Shown: in pieces, positions 1 through 8,195 of the stretch
Layout: every line of letters starts with the position of its first letter
How positions within the stretch are numbered: the stretch's first letter is position 1
Source of the DNA: Nocardia anocheti
GTDB taxonomy: Bacteria; Actinomycetota; Actinomycetes; Mycobacteriales; Mycobacteriaceae
Reading direction: 5' to 3'
Length of the DNA stretch: 64,000 nucleotides
Assembly (NCBI RefSeq): GCF_029675105.1
Contig: NZ_JAQQFV010000001.1
Span: 744,001-808,000, forward strand
Notes under the pieces: generated by a model
The model's database searches: none
Told to the model about the DNA's origin: nothing
The model's input: only the letters and a program-made list of their open reading frames with translations
Translations under genes and position numbers: made by a program

Positions 1-21
1 GACGCCGTTCTTCGAAGCCAT
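1..21 (-). CDS. 5' end of a leftward gene (7 codons), probably a transcriptional regulator
   Basis: Read on the minus strand, an ATG ends at position 21 and is followed by codons for MASKNGV before the window ends. A strong ribosome-binding site (GGGAGGAATC) lies immediately upstream of this ATG, at about 22-31. The gene diverges from the oxidoreductase gene starting at 202, and the space between holds two kinds of inverted repeat. A divergent regulator that represses itself and its neighbour, for example of the TetR family, would fit this arrangement. That identity is inferred from layout only, since seven residues cannot identify a family. Confidence 0.55.
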
Positions 22-51
22 GATTCCTCCCAGTCATCGACCTTCGATGAT

Positions 52-71
52 ATGTAGCATAAGTACTACAT
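52..71. promoter_or_regulatory. Inverted repeat ATGTAG-N8-CTACAT in a divergent promoter region
   Basis: The six-base arms at 52-57 and 66-71 are perfectly complementary and lie 30 bp before the leftward start codon at 21. The size and position suit a dimeric repressor operator for that gene. The site differs from the AGAGCA-type operators at 117-182, so two regulators may act here. No binding protein can be named. Confidence 0.4.
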
Positions 72-116
72 TTCATCGCGGCAATACTTCGGCAGAATTG
101 GGCGAATCGGAAAACG

Positions 117-182
117 AGAGCACTGCTCTTGACAATCGATGTCCCCAGCGCGCATGCTTGTCTCAACAGAGAGCAGTGCTCA
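117..182 (+). promoter_or_regulatory. Promoter flanked by two AGAGCA-N-TGCTCT operators
   Basis: Operator 1 (117-129) is the perfect palindrome AGAGCA-C-TGCTCT. Its last T is the first base of a consensus -35 hexamer TTGACA (129-134). After 18 bp comes a -10-like CATGCT (153-158). Operator 2 (170-182), AGAGCA-G-TGCTCA, ends 19 nt before the ATG at 202. The same arrangement recurs on the minus strand at 43131-43195: the same -35 overlap, the same 18-bp spacer and the same 19-nt distance to the start codon. This makes a shared repressor, probably TetR-like, very likely. Confidence 0.7.
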
Positions 183-201
183 CAGTTCAGGAGTGATCAG
201 C

Positions 202-648
202 ATGGACAACGCCACCCGCTACCTCGGCCCCACCGGCATCGACCCGATCATGAACAAGGTCCTCAACTGGCTGCCCCGCCTCGGGATCAGCGTCGCCGGT
301 GGCAGGCTGCTGGCCGTGCGCGGTCGCAAGAGCGGGCAGTGGCGCACCACCATGGTCAACCTGATGACCGCCACCGACGGCCAGCGCTACCTGGTCGCCC
401 CGCGCGGGCACACCCAGTGGGTGCGCAATCTGCGTGTCGCTGGCACCGGCGAACTGCGCCTGGGGCGCAAGGCCGAAGCCTTCACCGCCGTCGAGATCGC
501 CGACACCGACAAGATTCCGCTGCTGCGGCTCTACCTGGAGAAGTGGGGCTGGGAGGTGGGTCGCTTCTTCGAGGGCCTCGACAAGAACGCGACCGACGCC
601 GAATTGGCCGAGATCGCACCAGGTTTCCCGGTCTTCCGGCTGACCTGA
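202..648 (+). CDS. Nitroreductase-family deazaflavin (F420)-dependent oxidoreductase, DDN-like
   Basis: The 148-residue product belongs to the small split-barrel family typified by mycobacterial Ddn, which uses reduced F420 to reduce quinones, nitro-compounds and similar acceptors. Family hallmarks are GRKSGQWRTTMVNL near residue 45 and APRGHTQWVRNLR near residue 73, followed by GELRLGR. The ATG at 202 is preferred over an upstream in-frame ATG at 139, because it follows an AGGAG-like site, gives the usual family length and lies downstream of operator 2. The substrate is unknown. Its promoter matches that of the membrane-protein gene at 42455-43111, so the two are probably co-regulated. Confidence 0.85.
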   Translation: MDNATRYLGPTGIDPIMNKVLNWLPRLGISVAGGRLLAVRGRKSGQWRTTMVNLMTATDGQRYLVAPRGHTQWVRNLRVAGTGELRLGRKAEAFTAVEIADTDKIPLLRLYLEKWGWEVGRFFEGLDKNATDAELAEIAPGFPVFRLT

Positions 649-736
649 TCCACGCGAGAACATGGGTAACTCGCCGGGGACGGGCTGACTCGGCCAGCCC
701 CGAATCCGACGGCCGCCAGCGAGTCCGGGCTCCGGC

Positions 737-1204
737 CTAGGTCTGGCCTGAAGACCCGGAGAGGCGGCAACAGAACGCGATCGCCGCGGCGTAGCCCTGG
801 ATGCCCATCCCCGCGACGACCGCCGTGGCGATCGGGGAGATGAAGGAGTGGTGCCGGAACTCCTCGCGCGCATGCACATTGCTGATGTGCACCTCCACGA
901 TCGGCACCTCGGGGATCACCAGCGCGTCGCGCAGCGCGACGGAGGTGTGGGTGAGCCCGCCGGGGTTGATCACGATGGCCGACACGGTGCCCCGCGCCGC
1001 GTGGATCCGGTCGATCAGCGCGCCTTCGTGATTGGACTGGAAGGCCACCACCTCGCGCCCGAACTCCGCGGCCGTGCGCTCGCACAGCGCGACCACGTCG
1101 TCGAGGGTGTCGGAGCCGTAGACCTCCGGCTGGCGGGTACCGAGCATGTTCAGGTTCGGCCCGTTGAGCACGAGAATCGGGTCGACCCGCACGGTATCCG
1201 CCAT
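737..1204 (-). CDS. aroQ: 3-dehydroquinate dehydratase, type II
   Basis: This cytosolic shikimate-pathway enzyme converts 3-dehydroquinate to 3-dehydroshikimate. The product of about 155 residues has the type II signature [18 protein letters not shown] near the N-terminus, containing the catalytic Arg and Tyr. It also has [13 protein letters not shown] in the middle and [16 protein letters not shown] with the active-site His. ATG 1204 is chosen; an in-frame GTG at 1213 would add three residues. It lies 15 bp downstream of the hypothetical gene at 1220-1774, so the two probably form an operon. The length is normal for the family. Confidence 0.95.
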   Translation of the reverse strand: MADTVRVDPILVLNGPNLNMLGTRQPEVYGSDTLDDVVALCERTAAEFGREVVAFQSNHEGALIDRIHAARGTVSAIVINPGGLTHTSVALRDALVIPEVPIVEVHISNVHAREEFRHHSFISPIATAVVAGMGIQGYAAAIAFCCRLSGSSGQT

Positions 1205-1219
1205 ACGGATCACTCTAGG

Positions 1220-1774
1220 TCACAACCCGGTCGGCCCCTCCGAGCGCAGGTCGTCGACCTTGCGCATGGCCTCGCGGAGTTCGGCGAGCCAGCTCTCGGC
1301 GTGTTTGCCCGCCAGTTTCACCGTCCAGGCCAGGGCGTCGGCGCGGGAGCGGGCCACCCCGGCGTCGATGAGGGTGTCGAGGACCTGGCGTTCGGGCTGG
1401 CGCAGGCGGGTCATCACCGGGACCGCCAAGTGGGTGAACAGGATTCGCTTGCCGTCCAAGTCCACACCCCAGGCGACGCTGCGGCCGTAACGGTGACGGG
1501 CCTCGTCGGCGATCTGCATGCGCGCGGGCCGCGTCGACTCACGCCAGCGGGCCAGCGCGCCCTCCCTGGTCGCTGCCGAGGTGCCCTCGGGTCGGGGCAG
1601 CGCGCCGACCACCACGATCTCGTCGCGGTCGATCTCGAGCTCCGGCGGGCCGGTGAACCAGTCGTCGGGCAATCGCCCGGCGAACCAGTCGGCGGCGTCG
1701 GCCGGGTCGGGCAGATCGGCTTGCTGCCAGCCGCCGGGACGGCCGAATCCACGGTCGCGATGGCCGTTGCCCAT
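1220..1774 (-). CDS. Conserved hypothetical protein upstream of aroQ
   Basis: I do not recognise a family in this 184-residue soluble protein. It has a Trp-rich N-terminal part (DWFAGRLPDDWFTGPPEL), an acidic beta-like stretch (ELEIDRDEIVVVGALP), a segment reading SVAWGVDLDGKRILFTHLAV, and a helical C-terminus (LDTLIDAGVARSRADALAW). It has no signal peptide or membrane segment. ATG 1774 is preferred because AGGTGA lies five bases upstream; an ATG at 1801 would add nine residues. Its product may bind DNA or another protein, but nothing visible proves that. It is the first gene of the probable two-gene unit with aroQ. Confidence 0.7.
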   Translation of the reverse strand: MGNGHRDRGFGRPGGWQQADLPDPADAADWFAGRLPDDWFTGPPELEIDRDEIVVVGALPRPEGTSAATREGALARWRESTRPARMQIADEARHRYGRSVAWGVDLDGKRILFTHLAVPVMTRLRQPERQVLDTLIDAGVARSRADALAWTVKLAGKHAESWLAELREAMRKVDDLRSEGPTGL

Positions 1775-2162
1775 GGCGATCACCTGCTCTCTCGCTTGCA
1801 TTTATTACGTTGATTACAAGATTACGCCGTTATGGAAGCTGTGGATTCCGCTCTGCGAGAACGGCGCGGGGAGTGCCCGCCGGGCGGGGACGGCGGGGGG
1901 TTGGCTGTCGGTGGGTGTGGGTACCCTCGGCTTGAATCGCCGGACAAATGCGAGATCCGCACAACTGGGCGCGCCCGCCGGTACGGTTAGCGCGCCAGAT
2001 GTTGCCACTGGCTGGGCGAGGTTCGAAATGTAGTCCTCATCGGGCGAGATTTCGGGCACAATCGAGGTGCTGAGGTCTAGTAGCGTCCCGTGTTACCGGG
2101 GCATCGGAGACGGGTCAACTTCCGGTACGGTGGTTCTGTTACCGGAGTGGCAAGAGTGAAGA
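1775..2162. other. Intergenic region between divergent genes
   Basis: This stretch of about 390 bp separates the leftward aroQ unit from the rightward penicillin-binding-like gene. An AT-rich patch at about 1800-1835 probably holds the leftward promoter. I found no convincing gene, tRNA or strong terminator. The only sizeable reading frame (minus strand, 1814-2059) has no recognisable motif or ribosome-binding site and is left out. Confidence 0.5.
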
Positions 2163-3851
2163 GTGGGCGATATGGATGTGTGGGGATCCCGCCGCTTTCG
2201 CGTCCGGGGCGCAATGGCGATCGCGGGGGTTGCGACCCTCGCCCTCGCGGTGTGCTCGTGCGGAGTGGGTGGGAAGTCGAGCGAGGCGGAATCGGTTGTC
2301 CAGCGGTTCACCGATCTGCTCGACGACCAGGACTACACCAAGGCCGCCGACCTGACGTCCTATCCCGCCGCCGCGTCCGCAACCATGAAGCAAATGTTCG
2401 AGGGGCTGCAATCGGGCACCGTCGACTACGAGAAGACCCAGGTCATCGATCTGGACCCGCAGTCGGCCATCTTCAGCATGGATGTCGGCTGGAACTTCGG
2501 GGAGCGCAAGGACTGGACCTACACACTGCAGGGCACCGTGCGCAAGCTCGCCATCGGCTGGCGCATCTCCTGGGAGCCCGCGGTGGTGATGCCGCAGCTC
2601 ACCAACAACCGCACCGTCAAACTCGTGCGTACCACGGCCACGCCGCCGCCGAAGGTCGTCGACCTGGCCGGTGAGCCGCTGATGACCGAGCAGACCATCA
2701 ATGTCATCAAGATCGACCCGAGCCGCACCGGCGACCTCGTCGCCTCGACCAACGCGCTGGCCGACGCCATCGAACCGGTCGCGCCGCTGATCACCGGCCC
2801 CGCGCTCATGCAGAAGCTGGCCGCCTCGCAGGGGCAGCCAGTCGTCGCGGTGAACCTGCGCGAAGGCGATTTCGCGATCCTGGAACCGCGCATGGCCAAG
2901 GTGCCCGGCGTGGTGATGGAGAAGCAGCCCAAGCTGATCTCGGCCGACCGCCGCACCTGGTCGCCCATGCTCGACGCGCTCACCAAGGTGTGGCAGTCCA
3001 GCCTCGAGGCCACCGCGGGCTGGGGTGTGCAGATCTTCGAAGCCGACGGCAAGTTCGTCAACCAGGTGGCGGGCTACCAGGGCCCGGCCGGTCCGGACAT
3101 CGCCGCCACCATGGACCAGCGGTTGCAGCGCGCCGCCGAGGACGCGGTGGTCAGCGTGGGCACGCCCGCCAGCGTGGTGGCGATCCAGCCGTCCACCGGC
3201 GCGGTCGTCGCCGTCGCGCAGAACTCCTACGCCTCGGAGAAGGGCCCGGTCGCCTTCACCGGGCTGTACCCGGCGGGCGGCACCATGGACCTGTTCCGCG
3301 CCGTCGCCGCCGCGAAGCTGAAGAAGGCGCCGCAGGACGTCTCGGAGCAGGAAGCCGCCGACGCGGCGACCGCGCTCGGCGTCGGCGTCGACTTCAAGGT
3401 GCCCGGCCTCGACGAGGTCACCGGGCGCATCAGTGTGCCCGGCCGCAATACCGAGCAGGTGCGTCAGGGCGCGGGCTCGGACGCGGTGCTGGCCAGCCCG
3501 TTCGGGATGGCGATCGCCGCGGCCGCGATCTCGCGTGGCTCGGTGGTGCCGCCGATGATCGAAGCGGGTCATCCGAGCACCACCGACACCCCGATCCCCA
3601 CCCTCGAACAGCCCGCCGTCGACCGGTTGCGCGCGATGATGCAGGAGGGCATCGGCAAGCCGGAAACGGCTGCGCTGCGCGGCTTCCGTGACGTCACCGC
3701 GTTCGCGGCGACCGGCGGCAACGACGGCTGGCTGCTGGCCACCATGGGCGATCTGGTCTTCGCGGTGCACATCGCCGATGCCGACAGCGGCGACGCCACC
3801 TCTCGGCTGGCCTCGGTGCTGCTGAAATCGCTGGCGTCGCCGGAGCCCTGA
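2163..3851 (+). CDS. Penicillin-binding lipoprotein homologue lacking transpeptidase catalytic motifs
   Basis: The 562-residue product has a lipoprotein-type signal peptide with Cys at about residue 33 (AVCSC), an NTF2-like MecA N-terminal domain (about 35-150), a dimerisation region and a transpeptidase-like C-terminal domain, as in M. tuberculosis Rv2864c. All three catalytic motifs are altered. The place of SxxK (usually YPPGSTFK) reads YPAGGTMD. The segment that should carry SxN is missing, and KTG is replaced by ATGG near residue 517. The structural motif ASPFGMAIAAAA survives. A pseudo-enzyme or scaffold role in peptidoglycan synthesis is therefore likelier than beta-lactam-sensitive transpeptidation. 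The start is GTG 2163, with ATG 2172 as an alternative. Confidence 0.85.
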   Translation: MGDMDVWGSRRFRVRGAMAIAGVATLALAVCSCGVGGKSSEAESVVQRFTDLLDDQDYTKAADLTSYPAAASATMKQMFEGLQSGTVDYEKTQVIDLDPQSAIFSMDVGWNFGERKDWTYTLQGTVRKLAIGWRISWEPAVVMPQLTNNRTVKLVRTTATPPPKVVDLAGEPLMTEQTINVIKIDPSRTGDLVASTNALADAIEPVAPLITGPALMQKLAASQGQPVVAVNLREGDFAILEPRMAKVPGVVMEKQPKLISADRRTWSPMLDALTKVWQSSLEATAGWGVQIFEADGKFVNQVAGYQGPAGPDIAATMDQRLQRAAEDAVVSVGTPASVVAIQPSTGAVVAVAQNSYASEKGPVAFTGLYPAGGTMDLFRAVAAAKLKKAPQDVSEQEAADAATALGVGVDFKVPGLDEVTGRISVPGRNTEQVRQGAGSDAVLASPFGMAIAAAAISRGSVVPPMIEAGHPSTTDTPIPTLEQPAVDRLRAMMQEGIGKPETAALRGFRDVTAFAATGGNDGWLLATMGDLVFAVHIADADSGDATSRLASVLLKSLASPEP

Positions 3852-3920
3852 GCCCATGCACACTGGTCAGTGGGTATCGACCCGATCTCGATCTAGATCA
3901 ACAACGGTTACGCTGCTCGA

Positions 3921-4277
3921 GTGAAGAGATTCGCGCCGTTTCTTGTCGATGCCCTGTTGGTGATCGTCTTCTGCGCGATCGGGAGGCGCAGTCACGACGA
4001 AGCGGTGCTCGCCGGGCTGGTGAAAACGGTGTGGCCCTTCGGGATCGGGCTCGTGCTCGGCTGGGCGGTCGCGGTGTCGCTGGCCCGCTCGTCGCGCTTC
4101 GACCCCACCGCCCTGTGGCCCAGCGGCCTGGTGATCTGGGCGTGCACCCTCGTCGGCGGGATGGTGTTGCGCGCGGTCAGCGGGCAGGGGGTGGCGGTGA
4201 GCTTCGTCATCGTCGCGGCGTGCGTGCTCGCGCTGTTCCTGCTCGGCTGGCGGGCCGCGATCACCGCGCTGCGCTAG
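3921..4277 (+). CDS. DUF3054 family membrane protein
   Basis: This is a 118-residue integral membrane protein with four hydrophobic segments (about 6-22, 38-56, 70-86 and 92-112). The CAIGRRSHDEAVLAG motif after the first helix is typical of DUF3054, a family of unknown function common in actinobacteria. The start is GTG 3921. Its TAG stop overlaps the TAG stop of the convergent gene at 4274-5356: both are read from the shared palindrome CTAG at 4274-4277. No terminator fits between the two. Confidence 0.85.
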   Translation: MKRFAPFLVDALLVIVFCAIGRRSHDEAVLAGLVKTVWPFGIGLVLGWAVAVSLARSSRFDPTALWPSGLVIWACTLVGGMVLRAVSGQGVAVSFVIVAACVLALFLLGWRAAITALR

Positions 4278-5356
4278 AGCTTGCGCTGCTGCTTGAACTC
4301 GGCTTCGAGGGCGGCGTCGTCGTCGTGGGGTGTGCGGAACAGGAACGCGAACACGATCCAGCCGACGATCGCCACCAGGATGAAGCTGACGAGCCGGTAG
4401 ATGAAGGCCGCGGCCACCGCCTGGGAGGCGGGCAGTCCGGCGCCCGCGGTGAGGCCGTAGATCAGCGTCGCGTCCACATAGACGAGGCCGCCGGGCGCGA
4501 ACGGGATCGACCCCACCGCCTTGCCCGCGGTGAACGCGATGAGCAGGCCGGACAGCTTCGGCTCGGCGCCGATGGCGAAACAAGCCGCGCCCAGACAGGC
4601 CACGTCGGCGAAGCGGTGCACCAGCGCCCAGACGCCGACCAGGCCCGCGTCCTTCTTGCCCAGCTCCACCGATTCGAGCTGGTCACGGATCTCGGCCAGC
4701 TTGGCGATGCCGTGGTCGGCGGGCTTCTTGCGCCACCGGTTGACGAGCGCGAGGACGCGCCGCAACAGCGCTTCGAGCGTGCCGGGATGCCGGGCGAGAT
4801 AGTTGCCCGCGAACAGCAGCGCGGCCAGCGCGACCAGCGACGCGATCAGATTGAACCCGATCCGGTTGCCGACCAGCGCCGCTCCCGCGATGCCCAGCAG
4901 CGCCAGGCCCGCCGCGGCCACCACACCCGAGAACACCAGCTGCCACGACGCGACGATCGGGCTGGCACCCCAGCGCCGGGTCTGGCGGTAGGTGAAGGCG
5001 GTGGAGAACACCTGTCCGGCGGGCAACGTCAGCGACATGGCGGTGGCGCCGTAGACCACCGAGACCGACTTGCGCTGGCTGACATCCACCCCGCCCGCGT
5101 GCAGCAGTTGCTTCTGCACCCGCCCGAAACCGCTCATCGACACGGCCTGCAACACGATGCACAGCGCCAGCCAGCCCCAGTGCATCTCGGTGAGCGTGCG
5201 CCACGATTCGTGCAGGCGCGGCCAGAGATAGGCGCCCTCACCGATCAGCAGGGCCAGCAGCACCACGCCGAGCACCCACTTGAGCCATCGGAACCGGCGG
5301 CGGCGCTCGGCTGCGGGCAGGGCGGGTTCGCCCGGTAGGTCGCCGTCGGCCGTCAC
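4274..5356 (-). CDS. Lysylphosphatidylglycerol synthase TM-region / UPF0104 flippase-like protein
   Basis: The 360-residue polytopic protein has about eight membrane segments. It carries the family signature SIPFAPGGLVYVDATLIYGL at about residues 280-300, preceded by YGATAMSLTLPAGQVFSTAF around 125-145. Such proteins are thought to move lipid-linked substrates across the membrane or form the membrane half of MprF-type enzymes; there is no synthase domain here. Its start lies four bases after the stop of the adenylate cyclase gene at 5361, so the two are probably co-transcribed. The start is GTG 5356. The substrate cannot be judged from sequence. Confidence 0.85.
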   Translation of the reverse strand: MTADGDLPGEPALPAAERRRRFRWLKWVLGVVLLALLIGEGAYLWPRLHESWRTLTEMHWGWLALCIVLQAVSMSGFGRVQKQLLHAGGVDVSQRKSVSVVYGATAMSLTLPAGQVFSTAFTYRQTRRWGASPIVASWQLVFSGVVAAAGLALLGIAGAALVGNRIGFNLIASLVALAALLFAGNYLARHPGTLEALLRRVLALVNRWRKKPADHGIAKLAEIRDQLESVELGKKDAGLVGVWALVHRFADVACLGAACFAIGAEPKLSGLLIAFTAGKAVGSIPFAPGGLVYVDATLIYGLTAGAGLPASQAVAAAFIYRLVSFILVAIVGWIVFAFLFRTPHDDDAALEAEFKQQRKL

Positions 5357-5360
5357 GGTC

Positions 5361-6923
5361 TCAGCCTAACGAACGAACCTGTTCTCCCGGCCGCGCGCCG
5401 AACTCGGCGGTCGCGCTCTTCGGCCAGGCCAGGCGGGTTTTTCTGCGTCTGCCACGCAGCTGGACCTCGTCGCCGGTCTCCCAATGGTCTTGCTCGCTTT
5501 CGTCGGCGAAGTACAGCGCGCTGCCCGAAGCGAGGACGCGGCCGGGATGATCTTTGGCCAGTTCGGTGAGTCGCGACGCCTCGTTGACGGGGTCGCCGAT
5601 CACGGTGTATTCGAAGCGGTTGGCGGCGCCGATATTGCCCGCCACGGCCAGCCCGGCCGACACGCCGATGCCGACATCGAGGCTGGTCACCTCGCGCAGG
5701 GCCTCGCGTAGGTCGCGGGCGGCGGCGAGTGCGGCGCCGGGGGCGTCCGGCCGGTCGAGCGGGGCGCCGAAGATCGCCAGCGCCGCGTCGCCGACGAACT
5801 TGTTGACGAAGCCGTGGTGGCTGTCGATCACGTCGACGACCACCCGGAAGAACTCGTTGAGCAGGCTGACGACCTCGGTCGGCGGGCGTTCGGCCGCGGC
5901 GGCCGTCGAGCCGACCATGTCGACGAACAGCACCGCGACGAACCGTGTCTCACCACCCAGCTCGGTGCCGTAGTCGAGCGCGCGCTGGGCGACGTCCTCG
6001 CCTACGTGCTGACCGAACAGTTCCTGCAGCTTGCGTCGCTTGGCAGCCTCCTCCATCATCCGGTTGAAGCCCACCTGCAACAGCCCGATCTCCGAGCCGT
6101 CGTAGACCTCCACCTGCACGTCCCGCGCGCCGCCCTGCACCCGGTTGATCGCCTGGGACAACTGACGCACCGGGTCGGAGATCGACGAGCCGGTCAGCAT
6201 CGACAGCGCCAGCGCCTGCATGATCACCACGCCGCACAGCAGCAGGATCGAGATGGCCAGCGAGTTGGCCGAGAATTTCACGTCGGAGGAGATCTGGGTG
6301 ACGCACAGCAGCACGATCGCGATGGTCGGCGCGAAGGTGCCCATGCCCCAGGTCATCGCCATCCGGGTGCCGACCCCGGGGGTCAGCGTGTGGTCGAAGG
6401 TGCCCTCGGTGAGCGCCTGGGCGGCCACTGGGCGCAGGATGCGCTCACCGAGCAGATAGGTGAAGCCGAACACGATGGTCGCGGCCATACACTCGGTGAC
6501 GATCACCGCGCCGCCCAGCTCGGGCGATTCGGCGATGATCAGCCCGGCCAGGATGCCGCCGCCGATGATCCACAGCACCAGGTGCACGATCGACTGCCGC
6601 AGCGGCACGTGCAGCGCGGCCATCTGCTCGCGCCTGCTCGGTGGCCCGCCGCGCATCTGCCAGCGCATGACCGGCCGCAACATCAGCGCGGCGGCGAAGA
6701 TACTCAGGACCGCGGCCACCCCGAACACCAGCACGGGAGCCAGCAGTCCGGTCTGGCGCACGCCCGTGGGGTCGCCCTCCGGCACCGGCAGCCCGTACTG
6801 GATGAAGGCCCACACGAGTACCGCGCCGAACGCGTTGGCCAGCAGCATCGACGTCAGATACAGCGGCCAGCGCGTTCGCATGGTCTGTTTGACCGCTTCC
6901 AGAGGCGCCGACACGACCACCAA
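5361..6923 (-). CDS. Membrane-bound class III adenylate cyclase with HAMP domain
   Basis: The N-terminal half has about six membrane helices. A HAMP linker follows around residues 255-310 (DPVRQLSQAINRVQGG), then a catalytic class III cyclase domain (about 330-490). Metal-binding Asp residues occur in VLFVDMVGST and FVGDAALAIFG. The adenine-selecting Lys (NKFVGD) and Asp (VIGDPVNEASR) and the transition-state Asn and Arg are all present, so active ATP-to-cAMP conversion is expected. The layout resembles M. tuberculosis Rv1318c-Rv1320c. The start is uncertain: TTG 6923, GTG 6920, GTG 6914 and ATG 6881 are all in frame. Only about 30 bp separates it from the divergent gene at 6954. Confidence 0.9.
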   Translation of the reverse strand: MVVVSAPLEAVKQTMRTRWPLYLTSMLLANAFGAVLVWAFIQYGLPVPEGDPTGVRQTGLLAPVLVFGVAAVLSIFAAALMLRPVMRWQMRGGPPSRREQMAALHVPLRQSIVHLVLWIIGGGILAGLIIAESPELGGAVIVTECMAATIVFGFTYLLGERILRPVAAQALTEGTFDHTLTPGVGTRMAMTWGMGTFAPTIAIVLLCVTQISSDVKFSANSLAISILLLCGVVIMQALALSMLTGSSISDPVRQLSQAINRVQGGARDVQVEVYDGSEIGLLQVGFNRMMEEAAKRRKLQELFGQHVGEDVAQRALDYGTELGGETRFVAVLFVDMVGSTAAAAERPPTEVVSLLNEFFRVVVDVIDSHHGFVNKFVGDAALAIFGAPLDRPDAPGAALAAARDLREALREVTSLDVGIGVSAGLAVAGNIGAANRFEYTVIGDPVNEASRLTELAKDHPGRVLASGSALYFADESEQDHWETGDEVQLRGRRRKTRLAWPKSATAEFGARPGEQVRSLG

Positions 6924-6953
6924 TCTAGCGTTCGGACCGATAGGCTCTCTCGA

Positions 6954-8195
6954 GTGACCGACCAGAACCTAGATTCCGGGACCGCGTCGGCGCTGTGGCG
7001 TGCCGATGCCGAGGCTGTTCATCCGCTGGTCCGGAAAGCGGCCGCCTGGAGCTGGCGGTTGCTGGTCATCTTCGCCGCGTTGCTCGCGGTGGGGATGCTG
7101 GTGCAGAAGTTCGCGACGGTGGTGATTCCGCTGGCCATCGCGTTGCTGGCGGCCGCGCTGCTGGCGCCGCTGGTGGACTGGATGCAGCGGGTGGGGATTC
7201 CGCGCGGGCTCGGCGTGTTCGTGGCGCTGGTCGGTTCGATCGGGCTGCTCGCCGGGATCATGACCTTCGTCGTGGAACAGTTCGTCGACGGTGTGCCGGG
7301 CCTGTCCAACGAGGTCACCAACAGCGTGCACAAGGTGCAGGACTGGCTGATCAACGGCCCGCCGCACCTGAGCGATCAGCAGATCCGCAACGCGGGCGAC
7401 ACCATCGTGCGCACCATCCAGGACAACCGCGAGAGCCTGACCAGCGGCGCGCTCACCACCGCCACCGTGATCGGACACATCCTCACCGGCGCGTTCCTGA
7501 TCCTGTTCATCCTGATCTTCTTCCTCTACGGCGGCGACCAGATCTGGCATTTCGTCACCCGGATCATCCCCACCGCGCACCGGGACAAGGTCCGTACCGC
7601 CGGAGAACTCGGCTTCGGCACGCTGGTCGGATTCGTGCGCGCCACCGTCGTGGTGGCCGCGGTGGACGCCATCGGCATCGGTGCCGGATTGGCGATATTG
7701 CACGTGCCACTGGCCCTACCGCTGGCCTCGCTGGTGTTCATCAGCGCGTTCATCCCGATCATCGGCGCGTTCTTCGCCGGATTCGTCGCGGTGTTCATCG
7801 CGCTGGTCACCAAGGGACTGGTGACGGCGCTGATCGTGCTCGGCATCATCATCGCGGTGATGCAGCTGGAAGGCCATGTGCTGCAACCGCTGCTGCTGGG
7901 CCGGGCGGTGAGCATCCACCCGCTGGCGGTGGTGTTGGCGATCGCCGCGGGCTTGGTCGTCGGCGGGATCGCGGGCGCGCTGCTGGCGGTGCCGCTGATC
8001 GCGGTGGGCAACACCGCCATCCGCTACCTACTCGCCGACAGCCCCGAGGAGGTCTACGGCGAACTCGCCAGTGGCGAGGACCGGCGGTTGTTCTCGGCCG
8101 AGCCGGACAGACCCGAGCCCGGCCGCTTCGACATCTACCGCACCCTGCGCAAGGACGAAGAGCGCGAGTCCGGCGATGCGGACCCACACAGCTGA
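6954..8195 (+). CDS. AI-2E (TqsA/PerM-like) family transporter
   Basis: The 413-residue membrane protein has a first pair of helices (about 33-75), a soluble loop with LSNEVTNSVHKVQDWL, and a second hydrophobic half containing FISAFIPIIGAFFAGFVAVFIAL and VMQLEGHVLQPLLLGRAVSIHP. The last is a hallmark of the AI-2E transporter family. Members export small molecules or ions, and the name does not prove autoinducer transport. GTG 6954 is chosen because it is the first start after the divergent gene. Its 3' end overlaps the sensor kinase gene by 20 bp, which suggests co-transcription and translational coupling. Confidence 0.9.
   Translation: MTDQNLDSGTASALWRADAEAVHPLVRKAAAWSWRLLVIFAALLAVGMLVQKFATVVIPLAIALLAAALLAPLVDWMQRVGIPRGLGVFVALVGSIGLLAGIMTFVVEQFVDGVPGLSNEVTNSVHKVQDWLINGPPHLSDQQIRNAGDTIVRTIQDNRESLTSGALTTATVIGHILTGAFLILFILIFFLYGGDQIWHFVTRIIPTAHRDKVRTAGELGFGTLVGFVRATVVVAAVDAIGIGAGLAILHVPLALPLASLVFISAFIPIIGAFFAGFVAVFIALVTKGLVTALIVLGIIIAVMQLEGHVLQPLLLGRAVSIHPLAVVLAIAAGLVVGGIAGALLAVPLIAVGNTAIRYLLADSPEEVYGELASGEDRRLFSAEPDRPEPGRFDIYRTLRKDEERESGDADPHS

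Noticed and set aside
1995..2045. tRNA-like GTTCGAAA sequence
   Set aside because: The flanking bases cannot form a T-stem or acceptor stem; no tRNA was found in the window.
1814..2059. Minus-strand frame of 81 residues
   Set aside because: No ribosome-binding site or recognisable motif; it fills a divergent promoter region.
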